Source: Salibacter sp031581065 (GTDB lineage Bacteria; Bacteroidota; Bacteroidia; Flavobacteriales_G; Salibacteraceae). From it: a stretch of 64,000 bases of DNA. A program made the translations under genes and the position numbers. Shown piece by piece: positions 8,400 to 17,209 of this stretch (position 1 is its first letter; every line of letters starts with the position of its first letter). The stretch is taken from contig NZ_JAVLBN010000010.1 of the NCBI RefSeq assembly GCF_031581065.1, positions 5,148 through 69,147 on the forward strand. Direction: 5' to 3'. The notes under the pieces were generated by a model. That model searched no databases, was not told where the DNA came from, and saw only the letters and a program-made list of their open reading frames with translations.

Positions 8400-9614
8400 T
8401 TATTTCCCGTCAACGTAGTCTTGCAGATACCTGTATTTCTCGGTCAGATCACCATCTTTTGCAATTGTAGCGCGCTCGAGTATGTCATCTTTATCTCCAC
8501 GGATAATGAGCGGTAGAATATGCTTCATCAGTTCTTCACCAAAATCCTGTGATGCATCCAATGGTAATTCACACGGCAAATTATCAACTGCCATAACTGC
8601 TATTGCGTTTGAAGCCCGGTAATCATCTTCTTCCTCAGTTTCGATGTTGTACCCGTAAATTGGATCTACAATTGTTGAAGGCCTAATTGTTGACGCAACC
8701 GGACCATCAATATCACAACTGATATCTGCCACTACTCTAATCCTAAAATCTTTGTCTTTAGCATCTTCGCGAGTGAAGAGATACGGTGAGCCTTCAGCAT
8801 AAAAATGTCCTGCAATGAAAAAATCAGTTGAGCGGGCAAAGCGCATAAAATCACTTTCGTAGTCGCGGTAATTTTTGAAAAAATCTTTTCGTGAACGTTC
8901 TCCTCCATCTTTCCTCCTGTTATAGTGCTCCACACCGACTTGCGCGTAAACAGGTTCTGAAAAATCACGATTCAAATAATCAGTTGGATCAACTTTCCTG
9001 ATCCCTATTTTATCGATAACTTCCATAGCTCCGTGAGCAACCCTACCTCTTCCGGTAAGTACTATTTTGATATTAGGAAGCTGAATTTTTTCGAGTTCCT
9101 GCTCCATCTCAGCCCTGTCTGCACATTCATGAGCCGGCTTCAAACTGTAGAGGCCATAACGAAGTCCATAAGTTCTAAAACCATTGTAAGCCCCAACAAC
9201 TCCCGCATAGCGACCAAAACCAATAAGGCGTTTTCCATTGACATCAGTAAGGCACTCCCAGTCGATCAACGTGATTTTACGTTCGAGAATGGTTTTGAGT
9301 AAATCGCGGTTATATGGCTGCTCTTTGATCGTGTGAGAGAAAAAGAAATACGTCTTTTGCGGAATGAGCATTTCCAGTGGAACCTCTTTTACACCGAGTA
9401 GCACATCACGGTCGTGCATTTGATCCACAACGTCAAGTCCCTGACGTTCATAATCAAAATCAGTGAATTTGCGTACATCACTTTTTTGCACGGTCAGATC
9501 CACCTCATCGCCATAAGTATCGATAATACTTTTGCATTGATTAGGTGTAAGCGGAACACGCTTATCAGGTGGAACTTTCCCTTCCTTGATTACTCCAATT
9601 TTCACAGCGGCCAT
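8400..9614 (-). CDS. saccharopine dehydrogenase-like / AlaDH-PNT family NAD(P)-dependent oxidoreductase
   Basis: 404 residues from the ATG at 9614 (MAAVKIGVIKEGKVPPDKR). A longer reading up to 9704 exists, but a promoter element (9631-9638) lies inside that extension and its extra 30 residues look non-native. The N-terminal part (GVIKEGK, RVPLTP, GVKEVP, FFFSHTIKEQ, ERKITLIDWECLTD, GFGRYAGVVGAYNG) follows the layout of yeast Lys1-type saccharopine dehydrogenase and alanine dehydrogenase. The Rossmann segment is IKIVLTGRGRVAHGAMEVIDK. Lysine or saccharopine metabolism is the best guess; the substrate is not settled by sequence. Confidence 0.8.
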   Translation of the reverse strand: MAAVKIGVIKEGKVPPDKRVPLTPNQCKSIIDTYGDEVDLTVQKSDVRKFTDFDYERQGLDVVDQMHDRDVLLGVKEVPLEMLIPQKTYFFFSHTIKEQPYNRDLLKTILERKITLIDWECLTDVNGKRLIGFGRYAGVVGAYNGFRTYGLRYGLYSLKPAHECADRAEMEQELEKIQLPNIKIVLTGRGRVAHGAMEVIDKIGIRKVDPTDYLNRDFSEPVYAQVGVEHYNRRKDGGERSRKDFFKNYRDYESDFMRFARSTDFFIAGHFYAEGSPYLFTREDAKDKDFRIRVVADISCDIDGPVASTIRPSTIVDPIYGYNIETEEEDDYRASNAIAVMAVDNLPCELPLDASQDFGEELMKHILPLIIRGDKDDILERATIAKDGDLTEKYRYLQDYVDGK

Positions 9615-9630
9615 TATCTTCGATTTTGCC

Positions 9631-9638
9631 CAAAGATA
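9631..9638 (-). promoter_or_regulatory. candidate minus-7 element for the saccharopine dehydrogenase-like gene
   Basis: Reading leftward the bases give TATCTTTG, a TAnnTTTG match, 17 bp before the chosen ATG at 9614. It supports the shorter start. Confidence 0.5.
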
Positions 9639-9663
9639 GGAAACAAAGCCGGCTAACATTGCG

Positions 9664-9694
9664 TTTGAGTAAGAAGCAGATTTGTGTACATTTG
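9664..9694 (+). promoter_or_regulatory. ssrA promoter
   Basis: TTTG at 9664-9667, a 19-bp spacer, and TACATTTG at 9687-9694 fit the Bacteroidota minus-33/minus-7 pattern. The mature tmRNA 5' end at 9711 is about 17 bp beyond, leaving a short leader for RNase P to remove. Confidence 0.7.
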
Positions 9695-9710
9695 CAGACT
9701 GCATTTACAT

Positions 9711-10108
9711 GGGGCCGACTGGTTTTGACAGCAAGACGAATCGGTTATGTAAGCAAGCCTGGCGTTGAAGAAAAGCCAGTCAAAACGTTCTTCACACTTT
9801 TAAATGGCGAAAATAATTACGCTCTCGCTGCGTAATCTAGTCTAAGACTGATTACCTTCATCACACTCCAAAGAGGAGGTGACGAGATGTCCCGGGAAAG
9901 AGTTCTTCCAACACTTTTTCCAGTCGGGGCACCAATAAGTTTGGGATAGAAAGTAGAATGCCCGGTTTTGCTTTCGAAACTCAATTCGGGATAAGCTGTA
10001 GATAGGTTGTTTGTCACCGGCCTACAGACGAAAATTAATGACAAACTAAGCTTGTAGAAGGCATAGCTATTCCTTGTTTGGACGAGGGTTCGAATCCCTC
10101 CGGCTCCA
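9711..10108 (+). ncRNA. ssrA: transfer-messenger RNA (tmRNA)
   Basis: The 5' end GGGGCCGACTGG pairs with CGGCTCC at 10101-10107 to give the 7-bp acceptor stem with one G-U pair, followed by the discriminator A. The T-arm GAGGGTTCGAATCCCTC is at 10084-10100, and GGTTTTGACAGC after the acceptor stem is the usual tmRNA D-like segment. The tag reading frame is 9806-9835, GGC GAA AAT AAT TAC GCT CTC GCT GCG TAA, giving GENNYALAA, the tag type typical of Bacteroidota. CCA is not encoded. The RNA rescues stalled ribosomes and marks products for proteolysis; lon, one protease that can act on tagged proteins, is 3 kb away. No smpB is visible. Confidence 0.97.
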
Positions 10109-10248
10109 CTATTTTAAGTTTTTTCAATCGGTTAACTTATTGATTAGTAAAGTGTTGAGTTGTTTTATAAAGCATATTATTCCGAAATGGTATGTTTTTA
10201 GCAAAAAAAGCCGCCTCAGCTATTAATCCGGGATGTCTAAAAAAACTC

Positions 10249-10280
10249 AACCTCCATCATCACGATGTGAGGTTTTTTTA
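10249..10280 (+). terminator. probable terminator downstream of ssrA
   Basis: The stem AACCTC-CATC / GATG-T-GAGGTT with a small loop is followed by TTTTTTT. It lies about 140 bp after the tmRNA 3' end and ahead of the next gene. The rest of the 10109-10320 gap shows nothing else recognisable. Confidence 0.65.
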
Positions 10281-10320
10281 TTTAATCAAATAACTCCATC
10301 ATTTCTTCGTTTACAACTTC

Positions 10321-11106
10321 ATGAAAAAGATATGGTTCCTTTCGTTCGCGATTATTGTATTGAGTTTTTCATGTTCAAAGGACGATGAAGATGATACACC
10401 TCAACAACCTGAGACGATTAACTACACACAAGCTGAAATTGACGAAAAACAACCTTTCATCGCTCTTCTCTCAAGACATGATTGTGGAGCGTGCGGGGCA
10501 TACGGTCATCCACTATTCGATCAAAAAGCTAAAAATCAACGTATCAACGCAGTCAGCTTTTATTACAAAGAAGAAGATCCCAACTACACTCCAGAATCAA
10601 AAGATTTGGCAGAATTCCACCAAATCTTTGGCACTCCCACTTTCCTTCGCGGGTTAGACTACCTAAAAAGCGATACCACAAAATGGAAAAATTCAATTGA
10701 TTCAACGTTGAATACAACTAGTGATGTGAATATCGTACTCAATGCACAAAGTATAGACGGTAGCTTTACTTACAATGCTACAATCACTGCAAAACAACCT
10801 ATTACTGATGATATCAACTTTACAGTTTACGTAACTGAAGACAACGTAGTTAGCAGGCAGTACACTTACAACGGAAACAAGTGGGTTGATGAATACGAAC
10901 ACGATCATGTGTTAGGAATGGCTGCTGACGGTTTGTGGGGAAAGCCTATTGATTTGTCAAACTCATTATTTGAGACATCCGATACTCAGTTTTTTGTAGC
11001 AAAACATCAAGCTATTGACTTGAGTTTAGTTGGCGTGGTTTACCAAATGGAAAAAGGAAAACCTGTTAGAGTTCTAAACTCCAGGACGCTTGAGTTGAAA
11101 AAATAA
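10321..11106 (+). CDS. thioredoxin-fold lipoprotein, Omp28-like
   Basis: 261 residues. A lipoprotein signal (IVLSFSCSKDDEDD) has its Cys followed by an acidic run, the type of signal that sends lipoproteins to the cell surface in Bacteroidota. Residues about 45-110 look like a thioredoxin fold: FIALLSRHDCGACGAYGHPLF carries a CxxC pair, and FGTPTFL supplies a cis-proline-like loop. The rest is beta-rich (DVNIVLNAQSIDGSFTYNATI), as in Omp28-related proteins, where a thioredoxin-like part is joined to an Ig-like domain. Role unknown; a redox or binding function at the surface is possible. Confidence 0.75.
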   Translation: MKKIWFLSFAIIVLSFSCSKDDEDDTPQQPETINYTQAEIDEKQPFIALLSRHDCGACGAYGHPLFDQKAKNQRINAVSFYYKEEDPNYTPESKDLAEFHQIFGTPTFLRGLDYLKSDTTKWKNSIDSTLNTTSDVNIVLNAQSIDGSFTYNATITAKQPITDDINFTVYVTEDNVVSRQYTYNGNKWVDEYEHDHVLGMAADGLWGKPIDLSNSLFETSDTQFFVAKHQAIDLSLVGVVYQMEKGKPVRVLNSRTLELKK

Positions 11107-11118
11107 AGGAGTCAACTC

Positions 11119-11802
11119 CTACGCTATTCTCTCATTTGCCCAATCCAAAGCTTTTTGTAGCTGTTCATCGGGTGTCAGATCCGTGTTGTCGAGGACGAGT
11201 GCGTCATCGGCTTGCCTGAGGGGATCAGAACTGCGGTGGGTATCTATATAATCGCGGTGTTCGAGGTTTTTCTTTACCTCTTCCATGCCGGCTTCCTTAC
11301 CTTTAGATTTGAGTTCATCGTAACGTCTTTGCGCTCTGACCGATGGAGAAGCTGTCATGAAGATTTTCAACTCAGCATCTGGAAAAACAACAGTTCCTAT
11401 GTCGCGGCCGTCCATCACAACTCCTTTTTCTTTTCCCATTTCTTGTTGTTGGGAAACGAGTTTCTTGCGGACTTCAGGAATGGCGGCTACTTCGCTCACG
11501 CGATCTGACACACGCATGGATCTGATCGATTCCTCTACGTTTTTGCCATTTAAAATAGTTTGTAAGCCGTTTTCATTTCGCTCAAATCTGATCGTAATTT
11601 GGTGGAGTGAATTGATGAGTTTTTCTTTATCAAAATCACTTTCAAAAAGCCCATTGTCCAGCGCAAACAAAGCCACACTGCGGTACATAGCTCCTGTATC
11701 TACGTAAATGTAATGAAGTTTTTTTGCGAGTTGCCTGGCAAGCGTGCTTTTGCCGCATGACGAATAGCCGTCAATGGCGATGTTGATTTTGGCCGGACTC
11801 AT
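11119..11802 (-). CDS. cmk: cytidylate kinase
   Basis: 227 residues, normal length. It phosphorylates CMP and dCMP. P-loop GYSSCGKSTLARQLAKKL, then YVDTGAMYRSVALFAL, the substrate-binding segment VVMDGRDIGTVVFPDAELKIF, and the lid region RAQRRYDELKSKGKE with the typical arginines. The start codon overlaps the end of porQ by 4 bp, so the two form one leftward unit; cmk next to porQ is an arrangement I recall from other Bacteroidota. Confidence 0.97.
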   Translation of the reverse strand: MSPAKINIAIDGYSSCGKSTLARQLAKKLHYIYVDTGAMYRSVALFALDNGLFESDFDKEKLINSLHQITIRFERNENGLQTILNGKNVEESIRSMRVSDRVSEVAAIPEVRKKLVSQQQEMGKEKGVVMDGRDIGTVVFPDAELKIFMTASPSVRAQRRYDELKSKGKEAGMEEVKKNLEHRDYIDTHRSSDPLRQADDALVLDNTDLTPDEQLQKALDWANERIA

Positions 11803-12854
11803 CCTTTGCTTTTAAATTCACTGAAATTGGTTGCAATAGTAATATGGTGAGAGAAACCAGCCAAATGATAGCCGGCAATACCGTAGCTCAGGCGAAATCG
11901 CTTGATTTGAAAACCGGTTCCGAATGAAAATCCTGCCAAACCGCTTCGCGTATCCTGTGGCGACAACTCCTGCTTCCGTAAATAGTTGAATCCAATGCGT
12001 AAATGAAAATTATCACTGGGCATAATTTCAGCCGCAATATTCATGTGACGCATAAAATTGTCAAAGCTGAAAGCTCCGTCCTCACTGTTTTGCGAAACCG
12101 TTCCGCCATTTGGAAGCAAATACGCCTTTTCGCTCTGCGGTTGGTTATAGGTCAGATCCCATGTCTCTAGCCGAGATGCCGTTAAGGTAAAACGAATTGG
12201 TGCTTTGGGTAGTTTGTACGATCCCGCTAATTGAAAGTTCACCGGTAAACTTTCCCGATTCCCCTCTACATAAGGCTTGATCTGATAACCGAGATTATCG
12301 ATCACTAAGCCGGCAGAAAACAACTTATTCTTACTCAAGTATTGTGCTCCTAAATCAAATGCTACTCCAAAGCTATTATCACTGGAAAAGTTGCTGTAAA
12401 TCGCTTTAAAAGTACCGCCAAAAGAGAAAAGTGAATCGGGTTGGTAGCCGTAAGAAACATCAAAAGCATATTCACCGGCCGAGAATTCACCATTTTTGAT
12501 TCCGCGTTCATCAGCGCGAGTAAACGTACCGTAATTGATATATTGCATACCTGCACTGAAAGTCCCCACATTCTCAAAATGACGAGCATGGGTTACGTAT
12601 CCAAAATTGACATCAGAAATATAATTGATATATGTGAGCGCAGCAGCGTTGTGAACTGTGCTATCTAAAACAGCGGGATTGTCTTTTACGAGATTGACAT
12701 CTCCGTCTCTCACCGTGATTAAACTTCCGCCCAGTGAAGCCGAACGAGCCGATGCAGGCAAATCCAAAAACTTGTACACTCCATTACCTCCCGACTGCGC
12801 TATTGCAGCAATAGAAGAAAACAGTATTAAAATCGAGAATAAGCTATTCTTCAT
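11799..12854 (-). CDS. porQ: type IX secretion system protein PorQ
   Basis: 351 residues with a signal peptide (MKNSLFSILILFSSIAAIAQ). The first mature segment, GVYKFLDLPASARSASLGGS followed by DVNLVKDNPAVLD, is the PorQ/PorV-type outer-membrane barrel start; the remaining sequence consists of amphipathic beta-strands and ends in a short polar tail. PorQ is a barrel of the T9SS attachment complex and helps anchor secreted cargo to the surface. Its overlap with cmk and the presence of other T9SS parts in the window support the assignment. Confidence 0.88.
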   Translation of the reverse strand: MKNSLFSILILFSSIAAIAQSGGNGVYKFLDLPASARSASLGGSLITVRDGDVNLVKDNPAVLDSTVHNAAALTYINYISDVNFGYVTHARHFENVGTFSAGMQYINYGTFTRADERGIKNGEFSAGEYAFDVSYGYQPDSLFSFGGTFKAIYSNFSSDNSFGVAFDLGAQYLSKNKLFSAGLVIDNLGYQIKPYVEGNRESLPVNFQLAGSYKLPKAPIRFTLTASRLETWDLTYNQPQSEKAYLLPNGGTVSQNSEDGAFSFDNFMRHMNIAAEIMPSDNFHLRIGFNYLRKQELSPQDTRSGLAGFSFGTGFQIKRFRLSYGIAGYHLAGFSHHITIATNFSEFKSKG

Positions 12855-12886
12855 ATTTGGCGGAAATAATTCCCCAATAATACGAA

Positions 12887-12919
12887 GAAGGCGGAGAATT
12901 ATTTTAATCCTCCGCCTTC
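12887..12919 (-). terminator. hairpin at the end of lon
   Basis: The 10-bp stem GAAGGCGGAG / CTCCGCCTTC lies between lon and porQ, just after the lon stop reading leftward. The T-run on the minus strand is weak (TTCGTATT), so it may be a processing or stabilising hairpin. Confidence 0.55.
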
Positions 12920-12939
12920 ATTTATATCGATCTCAATAA

Positions 12940-15399
12940 TTACTCAATCTTTTGTGGGTCTTTCACCTTTTCTTTGAGCAGTGCAATATCTGTTACCTCA
13001 ATCATTTCTTTCACATAGTGGAACTTGAGGCCTTTCAAATAGCGCTCATCAATTTCCTCTACATCCTTCTTATTCTGTTCTGATAAAATGATCTCGTTGA
13101 TATTTGCGCGTTTAGCTGCAAGGATTTTTTCCTTGATTCCGCCAACAGGTAATACGCGGCCTCTAAGCGTGATCTCACCTGTCATGGCAAGTCTGCTCTT
13201 GATCTTGCGCTGCGTAAAGGCAGATGCTAAAGAAGTGAGCATTGTAATTCCGGCCGATGGACCATCTTTTGGAATTGCACCCTCAGGCACGTGAATATGT
13301 ACATTGTATTTATCGAAAACTTCAGGATCGAGATTCAGATGATCAGCATGTGAACGCATGTACTCCAATGCTACCATTGCCGATTCTTTCATCACATCAC
13401 CGAGACTACCGGTTAAAGTAAGTTTTCCTTTTCCTTTCGTCACTGAAGTCTCAATAAAAAGAATATCACCACCAACAGCGGTCCAGGCCAAACCTGTAAC
13501 AACTCCGGCATGCTCATTACCCTCGTAACGTTCTTTTTCATGACCGGGACCAAGATATTTGGTCAGATCCTCAGCCTTGATGTTCACATCGTACTCTTCT
13601 TCCATAGCGATCGCTTTGGCAATTTGACGCACCAGTTTTGCGATCTTTTTCTCAAGCGAACGAACACCACTTTCGCGAGTGTGTTCCTCAATTAGCTTTT
13701 CGAGCACTTTCTTCGAAATCTTGAACTGGTTTTTCTTTAAACCGTGTTCTTTGAGCTGTTTTGGAATAAGGTGACGCTTCGCAATTTCAATCTTCTCCTC
13801 AACCGTATAGCCGTTTACTTCAATAATCTCCAGTCTATCTCTCAGAGCCGGCTGGATCTGACCGAGATTATTTGCCGTAGCCACAAACATCACTTTTGAT
13901 AGATCGTAGTCAACCTCGAGGAAGTTATCTGTGAAAGTGTCGTTTTGTTCCGGATCTAATACTTCGAGCAATGCTGAAGAAGGATCACCGTGCGGACCAT
14001 GACCTACTTTGTCGATCTCATCCAAAATGAAAACCGGATTTGAAGAACCCGCTTTTTTCACACTTTGGATAATTCTACCCGGCATCGCTCCGATGTAGGT
14101 TTTTCTGTGTCCGCGAATTTCAGCTTCATCGCGCAAGCCACCGAGCGACATACGTTGATATTTACGACCCAGTGCCTCACCTATCGATTTACCAAGTGAA
14201 GTTTTACCAACACCGGGAGGTCCTGCAAGGCAAATAATAGGTGCTTTCATATCATTTTTGAGCTTGATCACTGCGAGGTGTTCAAGAATACGCTCTTTCA
14301 CTTTTTCCAATCCGTAGTGATCGCGATCGAGAATCTTTTCTGCTCGTTTGAGGTCGAAATTATCAGTTGTGTACTCGTTCCATGGCAGGTCGAGCATTGT
14401 GTCGAGATAATTCGACTGAACAGAGTATTCAACTCCGGTTGGATTCATTCTTTCCAACTTGCTCAACTCTTTTTCGAAAACCTCTTTAACTTCTTTTCCC
14501 CACTTTTTCTTTTTCGCTCTTTCTTTAAACTCTGAAACTTCCTGATCGAGCGGATTACCACCCAACTCTTCCTGAATCTGCTTCATCTGTTGGTGAAGAA
14601 AGTACTCGCGCTGTTGCTTATCGATATCCGTCTTAACTTTTGACTGAATATCGTTTTTGAGTTCGAGCATTTGAAATTCTTCAGTGAGTAATTCCAGTAC
14701 CCTTTGCGCTCGCTTGTTTACATCGAGTTCTTCCAAAAGTTCCTGTTTTACATCTACAGGTCTGGAAAGGTTAGAACTGATGAAGTTGATCAGGAAAGAA
14801 GGACTCTCGATATTCTTTATTGCTACTTGTGCATCAGAGGGAATATTTGGCGATTCCTGAATGATTTTCAGAGCCAATTCACGAATCGATGATACCAATG
14901 CATCAAAACGCTCATCATCTTCATCCGGCATCACTTCATCTATCGGCTTAATCTTCGCCTTAAAGAAAGGATCATCAGTCACGATCTCCTCAATTTCCAT
15001 TCTGCGTTTTCCCTGGATGATCACCGTGATGCTGCCATCAGGCATTTGCAACTTTTTGATGATGCGGGCCACGGTTCCGACCTTGTTCAGGTGCTTGGCC
15101 TCAGGGTTTTCGATGCTGCCGTCTTTTTGGGCGACAACTCCTATTGCATTTTTCTCACTGTAAGCTTCATTCACCAACTTGATCGACTTATCGCGACCAA
15201 CTGTAATGGGAATAACTACTCCCGGGTAAAGCACATTATTGCGAAGGGGTAGTAATGACAAACTTTCAGGTACCGCTTCGTTTTTCATTTGGTCTTCATC
15301 GTCCTTTGACAAAAGCGGTATAAACTCTGTATCGTCTCCAATCATATTATTCAATCCTAAAAAATCAAAATCCATATCAAATCCATTCATACTCAACAA
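12940..15399 (-). CDS. lon: ATP-dependent protease La (Lon)
   Basis: 819 residues, complete. An N-terminal LON substrate domain begins with LSLLPLRNNVLYPGVVIPI; the AAA+ module has Walker A GPPGVGKTSLGK and Walker B VFILDEIDK; the C-terminal protease domain has the Ser-Lys dyad in PKDGPSAGITM (about residue 714) and GGIKEKILAAKRA. It degrades damaged and regulatory proteins in the cytoplasm. The start could also be the fourth codon (MNGFDMDFDF). Two copies of the dispersed signal sit 293 bp apart inside it (13561 and 13854) in opposite orientations. Confidence 0.98.
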   Translation of the reverse strand: MLSMNGFDMDFDFLGLNNMIGDDTEFIPLLSKDDEDQMKNEAVPESLSLLPLRNNVLYPGVVIPITVGRDKSIKLVNEAYSEKNAIGVVAQKDGSIENPEAKHLNKVGTVARIIKKLQMPDGSITVIIQGKRRMEIEEIVTDDPFFKAKIKPIDEVMPDEDDERFDALVSSIRELALKIIQESPNIPSDAQVAIKNIESPSFLINFISSNLSRPVDVKQELLEELDVNKRAQRVLELLTEEFQMLELKNDIQSKVKTDIDKQQREYFLHQQMKQIQEELGGNPLDQEVSEFKERAKKKKWGKEVKEVFEKELSKLERMNPTGVEYSVQSNYLDTMLDLPWNEYTTDNFDLKRAEKILDRDHYGLEKVKERILEHLAVIKLKNDMKAPIICLAGPPGVGKTSLGKSIGEALGRKYQRMSLGGLRDEAEIRGHRKTYIGAMPGRIIQSVKKAGSSNPVFILDEIDKVGHGPHGDPSSALLEVLDPEQNDTFTDNFLEVDYDLSKVMFVATANNLGQIQPALRDRLEIIEVNGYTVEEKIEIAKRHLIPKQLKEHGLKKNQFKISKKVLEKLIEEHTRESGVRSLEKKIAKLVRQIAKAIAMEEEYDVNIKAEDLTKYLGPGHEKERYEGNEHAGVVTGLAWTAVGGDILFIETSVTKGKGKLTLTGSLGDVMKESAMVALEYMRSHADHLNLDPEVFDKYNVHIHVPEGAIPKDGPSAGITMLTSLASAFTQRKIKSRLAMTGEITLRGRVLPVGGIKEKILAAKRANINEIILSEQNKKDVEEIDERYLKGLKFHYVKEMIEVTDIALLKEKVKDPQKIE

Positions 15400-15498
15400 G
15401 TATAAGGACCAGGCAAATTAAGTGCCCGGTGAGTAAATGTTGTAATTGACCAAAGAGGGGACAATAGATGTGCCAACAAGTAAAAACTGCAATTCTGT

Positions 15499-16692
15499 CT
15501 AACTATAAGACCTGTATTGATCAGTGCGATCGTATATTTCAGACAAGATGGCTTTATCGATATCGGTTAGTTCAATTCCTCTGCGTTCCATCATGCGCTG
15601 AGCTACTTCAAATGATTTTTCTAGCATGAACGTATCAAATCCTTTTGCTCCTCCCCAACTGTAACTGGGGATTAGTTTTGAAGGAAAATCACTTCCAAAG
15701 ATATTTGCAGAAACACCTACTACGGTTCCGGTATTGAACATGGTATTGATCCCGCTTTTGGAATGATCACCCATAATTAAACCGCAAAATTGCTTATCTG
15801 TTGAGATGAAATCTTCTTCGAGGTAGCTCCATGCTTTTATGATTCCGTAATTGTTTTTGAGGTTTGAATTGTTGGTATCAGCTCCCAAGTTGCACCATTC
15901 TCCAATTACTGAATTGCCGAGGAATCCATCGTGCCCTTTGTTTGAATATCCAAAAATCACAGAGTTGTTAACCTCTCCTCCAACTTTCACATGCGGACCT
16001 AATGTTGTTGCTCCGTAAATTTTAGCGCCCATTTTCACAACACTGTTTTCGAGCATTGCCAATCCGCCACGAACGGTGGCACCTTCCATAATTTCAGCGT
16101 TCTGACCGATATAAACTGGAGCTTCAGATGCGTTGAGTACAGCCGCCTCCACCTTTGCTCCTTTTTCTACAAAGACTTTATCACCAATAATTGTATTCGT
16201 TGACGAAAGTTGCTGCGACTCTCTTCCATGAGTAATCAACTCAAAATCAGCATAGAGCTGTGACTGGTTCTGACTGTAAATGTCCCAGGGGTGTTCAATG
16301 ATATCGAGATCGCCAGAAAACTGAATACTGTCGCCACTCAACGGGAGTGATTTTACCACACTCTCCGCTTCAAACTCTGATTTACTCACAACCGCAGCCA
16401 GCACTTTCTCATCCTTCTTGAGAATTTCCCCTGAACTGAGCGATTTAATCTTTTCAGTAAGAGCCGGAGTTGGACAAACCGACCCGTTGATCAACAGGTT
16501 TTCTTCCTCAGCGGTGAACCTGTACTTTTTAGCCAGATAAGGTTGCGTGAACCAACTGACTTTCGTGTTCAGGTGCCGTTCCCACTTTTGTGTGATGGTT
16601 AAAATCCCGATGCGTATTTCAGATACCGGCCGGGTAAAAGTCAAAGGCAACAGGCTTACGTGCGCGTGATCATCAAACAGAATTGTGTTCAT
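15499..16692 (-). CDS. GlmU-like sugar nucleotidyltransferase with left-handed beta-helix
   Basis: 397 residues. The N-terminus MNTILFDDHAHVSLLPLTFTRPVSEIRIG is that of the Bacteroidota 'putative sugar nucleotidyl transferase' family. From about residue 175 hexapeptide repeats form a left-handed beta-helix (VFVEKGAKVEAAVL, AEIMEGATVRGGLAMLEN, VVKMGAKIYGATTLGPHV), as in GlmU acyltransferases. The N-terminal part is diverged from classical GlmU and I cannot point to a full GxGxRM nucleotide loop, so the reaction is uncertain. It is followed, leftward, by nothing obvious; upstream is rpmE2, a pairing seen in many Bacteroidota as I recall. Confidence 0.8.
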   Translation of the reverse strand: MNTILFDDHAHVSLLPLTFTRPVSEIRIGILTITQKWERHLNTKVSWFTQPYLAKKYRFTAEEENLLINGSVCPTPALTEKIKSLSSGEILKKDEKVLAAVVSKSEFEAESVVKSLPLSGDSIQFSGDLDIIEHPWDIYSQNQSQLYADFELITHGRESQQLSSTNTIIGDKVFVEKGAKVEAAVLNASEAPVYIGQNAEIMEGATVRGGLAMLENSVVKMGAKIYGATTLGPHVKVGGEVNNSVIFGYSNKGHDGFLGNSVIGEWCNLGADTNNSNLKNNYGIIKAWSYLEEDFISTDKQFCGLIMGDHSKSGINTMFNTGTVVGVSANIFGSDFPSKLIPSYSWGGAKGFDTFMLEKSFEVAQRMMERRGIELTDIDKAILSEIYDRTDQYRSYS

Positions 16693-16721
16693 AATGCGGT
16701 GAATTGGCGACTAATTTAACA

Positions 16722-16750
16722 CAAAAAAAGCCTCGCTGTAAACGAGGCTT
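16722..16750 (-). terminator. terminator after rpmE2
   Basis: The stem AAGCCTCG / CGAGGCTT with a 7-nt loop is followed, reading leftward, by TTTTTTTGT. It separates rpmE2 from the GlmU-like gene. Confidence 0.85.
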
Positions 16751-16773
16751 TCATCAATGTATATGAAAAGAAA

Positions 16774-17037
16774 TTACTTCTTGTTCTTTTGAAACTTTCC
16801 GTATTTGTTTTTAAACTTATCAATACGACCAGCAGTATCAACGTACTGGATTTTTCCTGTGTAGTAAGGGTGAGATTTGTGTGAAATCTCGAGTTTTACA
16901 AGCGGGTATTCATTTCCATCTTCCCACTTAATAGTTTCCTTGGCCGGAGCACATGAACGGCTCATAAATGTGTAATCGTTTGAAGTATCTTTAAAAACGA
17001 CTAATCTGTAATTATCTGGATGAATTCCTTTTTTCAT
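16774..17037 (-). CDS. rpmE2: 50S ribosomal protein L31, type B
   Basis: 87 residues, the length of type B L31. MKKGIHPDNYRLVVFKDTSN, FMSRSCAPAKETIKWEDG, YPLVKLEISHKSHPYYTGK and the basic tail match. The paired zinc-binding cysteines of the type A form are absent (only one Cys), which defines type B. No second L31 gene is seen here. It has its own TAnnTTTG promoter and terminator. Confidence 0.97.
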   Translation of the reverse strand: MKKGIHPDNYRLVVFKDTSNDYTFMSRSCAPAKETIKWEDGNEYPLVKLEISHKSHPYYTGKIQYVDTAGRIDKFKNKYGKFQKNKK

Positions 17038-17074
17038 AACGACTCTATTGTTTTGCTTCTCAAAATTCGGTTTG

Positions 17075-17082
17075 CAAAGGTA
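17075..17082 (-). promoter_or_regulatory. candidate minus-7 element for rpmE2
   Basis: Reading leftward the bases are TACCTTTG followed by C, a TAnnTTTG match 37 bp before the rpmE2 start. Confidence 0.55.
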
Positions 17083-17167
17083 AGCAAACTATTTACAAAA
17101 GTTGAAATAATCTTGTATTAAAAGTTGAATTTTAGACAAAATTGCTGAAAGTCCACTAACATACAAT

Positions 17168-17175
17168 TACCTTTG
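17168..17175 (+). promoter_or_regulatory. candidate minus-7 element for the beta-helix lipoprotein gene
   Basis: TACCTTTG, 34 bp before the ATG at 17210. A GAAAGTCCAC element at 17147-17156 lies just upstream and recurs in two other intergenic regions. Confidence 0.55.
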
Positions 17176-17209
17176 AAGCTTTTCGTTAAAATTACCATTA
17201 AACTGGAAC

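Noticed and set aside
9626..9835. Apparent protein ending in GENNYALAA
   Set aside because: It runs from the reverse of another gene into the tmRNA; only the last ten codons are translated, as the tag.
9817..10044. Leftward frame inside the tmRNA gene
   Set aside because: It lies wholly in the folded RNA; no codon pattern or start signal.
12441..15421. Rightward frames opposite porQ and lon
   Set aside because: Shadows of highly conserved genes; codon pattern belongs to the minus strand.
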